From the NCBI GenBank assembly GCA_016188625.1, contig JACPHL010000008.1:22117-33202 (forward strand): a stretch of DNA of 11,086 nt, given 5' to 3'. The translations under genes were made by a program, and so were the position numbers. Numbering within the stretch: position 1 is the first letter of the stretch; each line of letters starts with the position of its first letter. Positions 5,327-11,086 of the stretch are shown piece after piece. The DNA comes from Candidatus Rokuibacteriota bacterium (lineage in GTDB: Bacteria > Methylomirabilota > Methylomirabilia > Rokubacteriales > JACPHL01). Below the pieces are notes generated by a model. That model searched no databases. It was not told the DNA's origin and saw nothing but the letters and a program-made list of their open reading frames with translations.

Positions 5327-8300
5327 CTACCCCCGACGGTCGAGCCGTTCGCGTGACGCCGGCTCCTCGGGCGGCCCGGGGGACACCGGCGAGGGCGCGT
5401 GCACGGGGCCATCGGGATGGAGATCCCCGCCCGCGCCCGTCCAGGCCACGGGGCTCTCCGGCAGGGAGGTCGCCACCGCGGCCGGCGCGGGCGCGGGGAC
5501 GCGACCTCGGCGGAGCAGGGCGCGGAGATCGTCGAGGAACGAGTAGGCGACGGGGGTCGCGAGGAGCGTCAGGAGCAGCGAGAGGGTCTGGCCGCCGATG
5601 ATGACCACGGCGATCGCGCGGCGCTCCTCGGCGCCTGGGCCGGTGCCGACGGCGATGGGGATCATCCCGGCCACGAAGGTCAGGGTGGTCATGAGGATCG
5701 GCCGGAGCCGGTCGCGATTGGCCTGGAGGATCGCGCTCGCCCGGTCCATCCCCGCGGCGCGGAGCTGGTTGGTGTGGTCGATCTGGAGGATGGCGTTCTT
5801 CTTGACGACGCCGAAGAGCACCAGGATGCCGAGGGCCGAGTAGAGGTTCAGGGTGTTGCCGCTCAGCGCGAGTGACAGGAGCGCGAACGGCACCGAGAGG
5901 GGCAGCGACAGCAGGATCGTCAGCGGGTGGATCAGGCTCTCGAACTGCGCGGCGAGGATCATGTACATGAACACGACCGCGAGCGTGAACGCCCAGACGA
6001 ACTCCCCGAAGGTGCGCTCGAACTCCTTGGCCCGCCCCGAGACGGTGGTGGTGTACCCCTCGGGCAGGCCCATGCGCGCGACCTCCGCGCGCAGGGCCTC
6101 GACCCGGTCGGCCAGCGCGTAGCCCGGCGCGACGTTGGCCCTGAGCCGCGCCTCCCGCTGCCGGTCCAGCCGGTCGATGCGCGAGGCCCCGTGGGCGGGC
6201 TCGACCGTCACCAGGTTGTCCAGCCGCACGAGCCCGCCGCCCGTGCGGGGGACATAGAGGTGCGAAATCGCGGCGGGGTCGTCCCGGTCCTCCGGACGCA
6301 GGCGGAGCTGCACGTCGTACTCGTCGTTGACCGACGGGTCGTAGAAGCGCGTGACCTCCGCGTCGCCGCCCACCATCAGGCGGAGCGCCGTGGCGATGTG
6401 CGCGGTGTCCACGCCGAGGTCGGCGGCGCGCGCCCGGTCGATCTGGACCCTCAGCTCGGGCTTGTCGAGCTTGAGGGTGGTGTCCGCGTCCATGAGGCCC
6501 AGCGCCTCCGATCGCTCGCGGAGCCGCTCGGCGTAGCCGGCGAGCGCCGCCAGGTCCGGGCCGCGCACGACGAAGTCGATGTCGATGAAGCCGCCCACGA
6601 ACCTGAACCCGGACGGGTTCCGCACGGCCACGCGGAGGTCACCCCGGTACTTCCGGAGCCGCTGGCGCACCTCCTGCATGACGTCCTGCTGGGAGTAGTT
6701 GCCCCGGAAGGCCTCCCCCGGGTCGCCGCGGACGAGGCCACGGGCGAGACGGGAGAGGGAGAAGGCGCGCCCCTCGTGCGGCGCGAGCTGGACGTACATC
6801 CGGGCTTCGTTGACCCCGCCGAGGAAGGAGCCGCCCACGGAGGTCAGGACCGTCCGCACGCCGCGGGCGGCGCGCACCCCGGCCTCCACGCTTCGCACGA
6901 TCTCATCCATGGCGGCCAGGCCGGTGCCCTGGGGCGCGTTGATCCGCACCTCGAACTCGCCCTCGTCCACCCCGCTAGGCAGGTACTCCTTGCCGACCGT
7001 CCGGTAGAGCGGGACCGCCGCCGCGACCACGGCCAGCGAGAGCAGAGCGACCAGCGCCCGGTGCCGCATGGCGAAGGTGAGGGTGGCCGCGTAGGCACGG
7101 TCCAGCCGGGCGTAGAAGCCACGACGAGAGCGGGGGGCGGCGTCGTCGTCCCGGGCCCCGACCCTCAGGAGCCGGGCGCTCATCATGGGCGTGAGGGTAA
7201 AGGAGACCAGCAGGCTCACCATGACCGCCACGCCCGCGGTGAGCCCGAACTGGAAGAGGAACCGACCGGAGATGCTGGACATGAAGGAGACCGGGACGAA
7301 GATGACCACCAGCGAGAGCGTGGTGGCCGTGACGGCCAGGCCGATCTCCGCCGTGGCCGCGCGCGCCGCCTCGGCCGGGCGCATCCGCTTCTCCTCGATG
7401 AAGCGGAAGGTGTTCTCCAGGACGACGATGGCGTCGTCGATGACCACCCCCACCATCAAGACCAGGGCGAGCATCGTCACGCTGTTGAGCGTGAAGTCGA
7501 GTGCCCGCATCATCCCGAAGGTCGCGATCAGCGAGGCCGGGATGGCCACGGCCGCGATCAGCATCGAGCGCCAGCTCCGCATGAAGGCCAGGACGACCAA
7601 CGAGGCCAGAATGCTGCCCAGCACCAGGTGGACGTTGATCTCGTGGAGCGCCGCGTAGATGTACCGCGACTGGTCCTGGATCACCTCCATGCGGACGGCC
7701 GGCGGCAGCTCGGGCGCCAGGTTCGTCAGCGCCGTCTTCACCCCCTCGATGACCGCCACCGTGTTGGCACCCGACTGGCGCCGCACCTCGAGGACGACCG
7801 CGGGCGCGCCGTTCAGCCGCGCCAGCGAGCGCTGTTCCTTGGCGTCGTCCTCGGCCCGACCGATGTCGCGGATGCGGATCGGCGCGCGGTTGACGGTGGT
7901 GATGACCAGGTCGTTGAACGCGGCGGCGTCGGTCAGCCGCCCCATGGTCCGCAGGGAGTACTCCCGCGCCCGCCCCGTCACGTTGCCGCCCGGCACGTCC
8001 GCGTTCTGACGGATCAGGGCCTCGCGCACCGCCGTGATCGGGATCTGGTAAGCCGCCAGCCGATGCGCGTCCACCCAGACGCTGATCGCCCGCTCGAGCC
8101 CGCCGACGATCTGCACCTCCCCGACGCCCGCGGAGCGCTCGAGCCGGGGCTTCACGCCCTTGTCCGCCAGCTCGGTGAGTTCCCGGATGGTGCGGTGGCC
8201 CGAGAGGGCGACCGTCATCACCGGGACGGACTCGTTGTCGAACTTGGAGACGACCGGGGGCTCGGTGTCCTGGGGGAGCCTCCGGATGGCGGCGGCGACC

Positions 8301-8635
8301 CGATCCCGCACGTCCTGCGCGGCGGCGTCGATATCCCGGTCCAGGCCGAACGTGACGATCACGATGGAGCGACCCGCGCCGGAGATCGAGCGCAGCTCTT
8401 CGACCCCCTCCACCGTGTTGACCGCCTCCTCGATCCGCTGGGAGATCTGGATCTCCACCTCCTCGGTGGAGGCGCCGGGCAGCTCCGTGCGGATCGTGAC
8501 CGTGGGGAGGTCGACGGCGGGGAAGCGGTCAACGCCGAGGCGGAACCACGAGGCCGCGCCGACCACGACGAGGGACAGCACGAGCATGGCGGCGAAGACC
8601 GGCCGCCGGATGCAGATCTCGGCGAGCTTCTGCAC
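5327..8635 (-). CDS. RND-family efflux pump, HAE1/AcrB type inner-membrane protein
   Basis: Proton-driven trimeric pump that exports hydrophobic compounds, 1102 residues against about 1030-1050 for AcrB. It is complete: first membrane helix (about 13-30), FPAVDLPTV (38-46), two periplasmic porter halves, and the membrane cluster from 336 to 482. The relay pair Asp400-Asp401 sits in GVVIDDAIVVLEN, and Lys946 in VVKKNAIL corresponds to AcrB Lys940. The family's four proton-relay charges thus look intact. The extra length is a 58-residue tail (1045-1102), rich in Pro and Ala, of no known fold. Start is GTG at 8635 with GAGG five bases upstream. No membrane-fusion protein or outer-membrane channel is adjacent; upstream is a fold-back element. 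Substrate cannot be told. Confidence 0.95.
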   Translation of the reverse strand: MQKLAEICIRRPVFAAMLVLSLVVVGAASWFRLGVDRFPAVDLPTVTIRTELPGASTEEVEIQISQRIEEAVNTVEGVEELRSISGAGRSIVIVTFGLDRDIDAAAQDVRDRVAAAIRRLPQDTEPPVVSKFDNESVPVMTVALSGHRTIRELTELADKGVKPRLERSAGVGEVQIVGGLERAISVWVDAHRLAAYQIPITAVREALIRQNADVPGGNVTGRAREYSLRTMGRLTDAAAFNDLVITTVNRAPIRIRDIGRAEDDAKEQRSLARLNGAPAVVLEVRRQSGANTVAVIEGVKTALTNLAPELPPAVRMEVIQDQSRYIYAALHEINVHLVLGSILASLVVLAFMRSWRSMLIAAVAIPASLIATFGMMRALDFTLNSVTMLALVLMVGVVIDDAIVVLENTFRFIEEKRMRPAEAARAATAEIGLAVTATTLSLVVIFVPVSFMSSISGRFLFQFGLTAGVAVMVSLLVSFTLTPMMSARLLRVGARDDDAAPRSRRGFYARLDRAYAATLTFAMRHRALVALLSLAVVAAAVPLYRTVGKEYLPSGVDEGEFEVRINAPQGTGLAAMDEIVRSVEAGVRAARGVRTVLTSVGGSFLGGVNEARMYVQLAPHEGRAFSLSRLARGLVRGDPGEAFRGNYSQQDVMQEVRQRLRKYRGDLRVAVRNPSGFRFVGGFIDIDFVVRGPDLAALAGYAERLRERSEALGLMDADTTLKLDKPELRVQIDRARAADLGVDTAHIATALRLMVGGDAEVTRFYDPSVNDEYDVQLRLRPEDRDDPAAISHLYVPRTGGGLVRLDNLVTVEPAHGASRIDRLDRQREARLRANVAPGYALADRVEALRAEVARMGLPEGYTTTVSGRAKEFERTFGEFVWAFTLAVVFMYMILAAQFESLIHPLTILLSLPLSVPFALLSLALSGNTLNLYSALGILVLFGVVKKNAILQIDHTNQLRAAGMDRASAILQANRDRLRPILMTTLTFVAGMIPIAVGTGPGAEERRAIAVVIIGGQTLSLLLTLLATPVAYSFLDDLRALLRRGRVPAPAPAAVATSLPESPVAWTGAGGDLHPDGPVHAPSPVSPGPPEEPASRERLDRRG

Positions 8636-8643
8636 AATAGCCT

Positions 8644-8826
8644 CTAGCCGGGCTTATTCATGAACGGCTTCCCGCGAGGCGGACGGGTCCTGTCGCGCCG
8701 GGCAGCCACACGCGGCTCGCCACCCCCGCCCGGGGTGGGGTCCCCCGTCACTCCGCGGGGGGCGCCCCGCCCGGCGCGCCACCCGGCCGCCGTCCGCTGG
8801 CGGCGTTCATGAATAACCCCCGCTAG
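8644..8826. mobile_element. Fold-back (MITE-like) element of 183 bp with imperfect terminal inverted repeats
   Basis: The ends 8644-8668 and 8802-8826 are inverted copies matching at 22 of 25 positions. Both begin CTAG at the outer edge and contain TTATTCATGAACG. The inversion continues inward as GCGGACGG (8679-8686) against CCGTCCGC (8790-8797), and CGCGCCGGGC (8694-8703) against GCCCGGCGCG (8769-8778). The whole element can therefore fold into one long hairpin. The centre holds further stems: CCACCCC/GGGGTGG (8720-8738) and GCGGGG/CCCCGC (8755-8770). Both flanks read CCT just outside the CTAG ends (8641-8643 and 8827-8829), a possible 3-base target duplication. There is no coding capacity. 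Size, inverted ends and lack of genes fit a non-autonomous element; the mobilising transposase is unknown. Confidence 0.6.
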
Positions 8827-8911
8827 CCTACCACACTATGGGTCCGCCTCTCGGGGGGTTCATGAATAACCCCCGCTAGCCTACCACACTATGGGTCCGC
8901 CTCTCGGGGGG
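8806..8911. repeat. Exact tandem duplication of a 53-bp unit
   Basis: Bases 8806-8858 and 8859-8911 are identical. Each unit starts TTCATGAATAACCCCCGCTA, the right end of the fold-back element, and continues with 32 bases of flanking DNA ending in six G. Identity over the full unit implies a recent event or active maintenance. Confidence 0.9.
8854..8874. repeat. Perfect hairpin at the junction of the two 53-bp units
   Basis: GGGGGTT (8854-8860) and AACCCCC (8868-8874) form a 7-base-pair stem with the loop CATGAAT. It exists only because the second unit follows the G-run of the first. It could serve as a terminator-like structure for the operon coming from the right, or be a by-product of the duplication. 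Confidence 0.5.
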
Positions 8912-8952
8912 CGCGATGGCGGGGCTCAGGAGAATCCCCCGGCGGGACGGCC

Positions 8953-9129
8953 CTACCCGCCGAAGAGATCGATCAGCGGCCTGGCCGCCCGCCAGACGTA
9001 CCCCTGGAGGCGGTGGCAGATCGTGGGTTGGAGGAGCCCGCGGAGCGCCCCGCAGAACAGCAGGGTGGAGCTGAGGTAGAGCAGCGCGGCGGCTGCGCAC
9101 CACTCCACGATGATCTTGATCGGCCACAT
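8953..9129 (-). CDS. 58-residue membrane microprotein, unknown function
   Basis: ATG at 9129 to TAG at 8953. The peptide begins MWPIKIIVEWC, has one clear hydrophobic helix at residues about 11-33 (AAAALLYLSSTLLFCGAL), and ends in an aromatic and basic stretch (CHRLQGYVWRAARPLIDLFGG). This reads as an inner-membrane single-pass protein with an interfacial tail. It starts 15 bases after the zinc-knuckle gene stops, so the two are probably co-transcribed. No strong ribosome site is visible. I do not recognise a family. It was kept because the composition is that of a real membrane protein, unlike the Arg/Pro-rich overlapping frames. Confidence 0.6.
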   Translation of the reverse strand: MWPIKIIVEWCAAAALLYLSSTLLFCGALRGLLQPTICHRLQGYVWRAARPLIDLFGG

Positions 9130-9144
9130 GCCGGGGTCAGGGGC

Positions 9145-9246
9145 TCACCGCGTGCCGGGCTTCGGCGGTTCCTTGGCGCACTCCGGGCAGGCCTCCCGCT
9201 CCTCGTCGTAGGCGATCCCGTGGATGGGGCACCGCACGATGTTCAT
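9145..9246 (-). CDS. 33-residue zinc-knuckle microprotein
   Basis: ATG at 9246, TGA at 9145. The peptide has CPIHG (Cys6, His9) and CPEC (Cys20, Cys23), a Cys-x2-His plus Cys-x2-Cys set suited to bind one zinc ion, followed by a Lys/Pro tail (KEPPKPGTR). Its start MNIVRCPIHGIAYDEERE reads like a rubredoxin- or zinc-ribbon-type knuckle. The gene lies 19 bases after the acetyltransferase stop and 15 bases before the membrane microprotein, so the three look like one transcript. GAGGAG is present but about 15 bases from the ATG, further than ideal. Function unknown; zinc binding is inferred from the residues. Confidence 0.65.
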   Translation of the reverse strand: MNIVRCPIHGIAYDEEREACPECAKEPPKPGTR

Positions 9247-9265
9247 GGCTGGCCGCCCGGTCTCC

Positions 9266-9724
9266 TCATAGCACGGAGGACGTTGGTGAGCCGTCCGCTC
9301 CGGGCTCGAGCCGCTTGTAGAAGAGGAGCTCGCGCGCGCCCTGCGGGAGGTTGTCCACGTATCCGCTCGGGGTGAACCCCAGCGCCCCGTGCATCCGGAT
9401 GGCCTCGGCATTGGTCTCGGGCGTGGAGGAGAAGAGCCGGGGGCTCGAGATCCGGACCTCCAGGGCCCGGTAGAGGGCCCGGGCCACGCCCCGGCGCCGC
9501 CAGTCTCCCCTCACGCTCACGAGGGTGACCAGGGAGCAGCCGAACCAGTCCGTCCGATAGGCGAGCGTCCCGATGACCTCCCCGCCCGCCTCGGCGACCA
9601 GGAGTTCCCGGCGCTCGAGGGCGCCTTGCACCAGCAGCCGGCTCCGCGGCGGCCCCGCGAGGCCTGCGGCCAGCTCCACGCAGGCGGCGACGTCGTCCAG
9701 CTCCGCCGGGCGAACCTCGATCAT
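9266..9724 (-). CDS. GNAT-family N-acetyltransferase
   Basis: Transfers an acetyl group from acetyl-CoA to an unknown amine; 152 residues, usual for a single GNAT domain. Residues 1-12 (MIEVRPAELDDV) are the first strand and helix. Motif A at 69-84 includes R76-x-x-G79-V-A81, the pyrophosphate-binding loop. Motif B at 99-117 has TNAEAIRMHGALGF, with the usual Asn105 and the terminal GF. The C-terminus YVDNLPQGARELLFYKRL closes the fold. The ATG at 9724 was chosen because the domain starts there; the frame is open to 9841, but that part is basic and low-complexity. First gene of a likely three-gene unit with two microproteins. Substrate cannot be inferred. Confidence 0.88.
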   Translation of the reverse strand: MIEVRPAELDDVAACVELAAGLAGPPRSRLLVQGALERRELLVAEAGGEVIGTLAYRTDWFGCSLVTLVSVRGDWRRRGVARALYRALEVRISSPRLFSSTPETNAEAIRMHGALGFTPSGYVDNLPQGARELLFYKRLEPGADGSPTSSVL

Positions 9725-9847
9725 CGGCTCGAAGTCTGCTCGATTCACGCAGATGCGGCTCGCGCGCTCTCGACCCTCGGCTCGCGCATGGATGGTCCGC
9801 TTCGAGCGCCCACCCTCACAGGGGGTACCCGGCCGGCGCAACCTTAT

Positions 9848-9877
9848 GGGGGAGGCTCGGAGGGGGGTGGAGCCCCC
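9848..9877 (-). terminator. GC-rich hairpin after the dioxygenase gene
   Basis: GGCTC (9854-9858) pairs with GAGCC (9870-9874), extended past a bulge by a G-run against a C-run (9848-9852 with 9875-9877). It begins 12 bases beyond the dioxygenase stop on the minus strand. No T-tract follows, so termination is plausible only by position. Confidence 0.35.
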
Positions 9878-9889
9878 TTCGAGTAAGAC

Positions 9890-10594
9890 CTAGCCCTTCA
9901 GCCGGCGGTACTCCCCGGTGGGCCGGCCGAAGCGCCCGTCCGCGGCGAGGACGATGTCGAAGCGCGCCACCAGCGACCCGCCCCCGTCACCGGCCGCCTT
10001 CCCGAAGGGAACGATCAGCCGCTGGCGCGCCCGCGGATCCGGGATCCCGTTCAGGAGGAAGTCCCGTTCGTTCTCCGGCGCGCCCGCCACGTACATCTGC
10101 GTGATGAGCGGCTCGAAGCCTGGCCCGCTGATGGCGAAGTGGATGTGCGGGGCGCGGCCGGGGTACGGGACGGGCTTGATCGTGCGGAACCGGTATCCGC
10201 CGTCGGGGCCGGTGAGGAACTGGCCGTACCCCTGGAAGTTGGGGTCGAGCGGCGCGTCCCGCCGGTCCCACGGGTGCCGGTAGCGGCCGTTGGCGTCGCA
10301 CTGCCAGATCTCGACCTGCGCGTTCGCGAGGGGCCGGCCGTGATCGTCCAGGATCCGGCCGACGACATCGGCGATCTCGCCCCTGGCGATCCCGGGCCGT
10401 CCGGCTACCGTCACCAGATCGTTGTCCTTGTCGAGGGGCAGCTCTGCGGGGTAGAAGGGGCCCCGGCTCTGGCGGGGGGTCCGCTTGAGGTGAGCCGCCA
10501 GGGTCCGGGCCGGGGCGCCGACCAGCGCCAGCCCGACCCCGGAGAGGGCCGCGCCCAACACACGCCGGCGCATGGAGTCCACTCGGTGGGTCAT
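9890..10594 (-). CDS. Exported intradiol ring-cleavage dioxygenase, protocatechuate 3,4-dioxygenase beta-like
   Basis: Non-haem Fe(III) enzyme that opens catechol-type rings between the two hydroxyls. The 234-residue protein has a Tat-like signal (MRRRVLGAAL at 8-17, cleavage after LAA near 34). Next come RGPFYP (44-49), the WQCDANGRYRHP block, APLDPNFQG, and RTIKPVPYPGRAPHIHF. All four iron ligands expected from PcaH are visible: Tyr105, Tyr144, His150 and His152, with Arg147 beside them. The loop between Tyr144 and the histidines is shorter than in PcaH, which should alter the active-site entrance. ATG at 10594 has AGGAGG five bases upstream, which rejects an in-frame start at 10678. There is no alpha (PcaG) partner and no beta-ketoadipate genes. 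Substrate is probably a catechol-like compound outside the cytoplasm; this is inference. Confidence 0.9.
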   Translation of the reverse strand: MTHRVDSMRRRVLGAALSGVGLALVGAPARTLAAHLKRTPRQSRGPFYPAELPLDKDNDLVTVAGRPGIARGEIADVVGRILDDHGRPLANAQVEIWQCDANGRYRHPWDRRDAPLDPNFQGYGQFLTGPDGGYRFRTIKPVPYPGRAPHIHFAISGPGFEPLITQMYVAGAPENERDFLLNGIPDPRARQRLIVPFGKAAGDGGGSLVARFDIVLAADGRFGRPTGEYRRLKG

Positions 10595-10649
10595 ACGATC
10601 CTCCTTCACGATGCCGGAGGGGCGCCGCCGTGCGCCTCCTCTCACGACC

Positions 10650-10678
10650 ATCATCCCCGCGCTCAGGGCCGGTGTCAA
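10650..10678 (-). promoter_or_regulatory. Sigma70-like promoter for the dioxygenase gene
   Basis: On the minus strand, a perfect TTGACA (10678-10673) is followed by a 17-base spacer and GATGAT (10655-10650, 4 of 6). The TGA stop of the NfeD-like gene lies within the -35 box. Transcription would start near 10643, about 48 bases before the ATG. Confidence 0.45.
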
Positions 10679-11086
10679 CCCGCCGGGGTCCGGGCGCGTC
10701 CCTGCTCCGACGCGCCTCCCTGGTCCGCGGCGCGGACGCCCGGGGCGTCCGGTTCGACGATGAGCGTGAGCCCCCGCGCGGCACAGACCGCCACGCGCCC
10801 GCCCGGCGGGATCGGGGGCTCCCCGGGGGCCGTCTCGGCGCGCCAGAGCTCGCCGCGGACCTGCACGTAGCCGGCCGGACCCACCCTCTCACGCGCGACG
10901 CCGCGGGCGCCGACCAGCGCGGCGGCCCCCGTCCTGGCCTCCGACGGCTCATAGGCGCGACGGACCAGGGGGTACATGGCGAGGTCTTTCGCGAGCCACA
11001 GCCCGAAGAGACCCGTGACGACCCAGAGTGGGAGGTCGAGCCAGTAGCGGAGACCACCCAGGACCAGCGCGGCGAGCGCCCACCCC
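10675..11086 (-). CDS. NfeD-like membrane protein, 5' end beyond the window
   Basis: The frame is open to the right edge, giving 136 residues of the C-terminal part. It starts inside a first hydrophobic segment (WALAALVLGGL), then a second (LPLWVVTGLFGLWLA, residues about 18-32), then the KDLAMYPLVRRAYEPS linker seen in short NfeD-like proteins. The remaining residues, about 53-115, read as the NfeD OB-fold domain: GARGVA, GYVQVRGELWRAE, IPPGGRVAV, GLTLIVEP. A variable hydrophilic tail follows. NfeD proteins are membrane proteins linked to stomatin/SPFH partners and membrane protease control; no such partner lies in view. An ATG at 10977 exists, but the upstream membrane segments in frame show that the true start is earlier. 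Confidence 0.82.
   Translation of the reverse strand, partial: GWALAALVLGGLRYWLDLPLWVVTGLFGLWLAKDLAMYPLVRRAYEPSEARTGAAALVGARGVARERVGPAGYVQVRGELWRAETAPGEPPIPPGGRVAVCAARGLTLIVEPDAPGVRAADQGGASEQGRARTPAG

Noticed and set aside
5927-8647. A 906-codon open frame on the plus strand opposite the RND pump
   Set aside because: It is the shadow of a GC-rich gene: the translation is rich in His, Arg, Asp and Gly with no domain, while the minus strand encodes a complete conserved pump.
8806-8911. A CRISPR array, because of the tandem repeat
   Set aside because: Only two directly abutting copies with no spacers and no cas genes.
8876-9127. 83-codon minus-strand frame overlapping the membrane microprotein
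   Set aside because: Composition is Arg/Pro/Ala-rich shadow sequence and it runs into the 53-bp repeat; the overlapping frame from 9129 has a credible membrane helix.
9987-11057. 356-codon minus-strand frame overlapping the dioxygenase and NfeD-like genes
   Set aside because: Another frame of the same strand; Arg/Pro/Ser-rich with no domain, whereas the overlapping frames hold conserved enzymes.

Overview
This is a GC-rich bacterial window with tight gene packing and many GTG/TTG starts. The gene content is a taurine/nitrate-type ABC importer, a TRAP permease, an RND pump, an exported intradiol dioxygenase and an NfeD-like protein. It resembles soil or subsurface lineages such as Rokubacteria/Methylomirabilota or GC-rich Proteobacteria. 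That placement is a guess from style; no marker gene is present.

Left part (1-2584). On the minus strand, an ABC importer operon (ATPase, permease, permease) starts from an extended -10 promoter at 2538-2543 and ends at 237. Its genes overlap by 4 and 13 bases. No substrate-binding protein is in view. Beyond it, the first 42 codons of a minimal nucleotidyltransferase gene run off the left edge. That gene has its own promoter and a palindrome at the predicted transcription start.

Middle (2556-5295). On the plus strand, a sigma70-like promoter divergent from the ABC promoter leads into a DUF4398-like lipoprotein and a possible small secreted protein. Next comes a TRAP large permease (dctM) with visibly less GC-biased codons. 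It has no full dctQ or dctP partner, but a 31-codon reading frame with a good ribosome site is coupled to it by an ATGA overlap. A bulged hairpin separates dctM from the convergent RND gene.

Right part (5327-11086). Everything here is on the minus strand. Read in transcription order, it is an NfeD-like protein (cut by the right edge), a Tat-type exported protocatechuate-dioxygenase-like protein, a GNAT acetyltransferase, a 33-residue zinc-knuckle protein and a 58-residue membrane protein. An intergenic stretch of about 320 bases follows, holding a 183-bp fold-back (MITE-like) element and an exact 53-bp tandem duplication. The last gene is a complete 1102-residue RND pump with no membrane-fusion partner.

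The most unusual structure is the fold-back element plus duplication at 8644-8911. It sits 8 bases from the start codon of the orphan RND gene. No clearly new multi-gene defence or biosynthetic system is evident. The best candidates for undescribed biology are the fold-back element, the two microproteins beside the acetyltransferase, and the minimal nucleotidyltransferase locus at the left edge.
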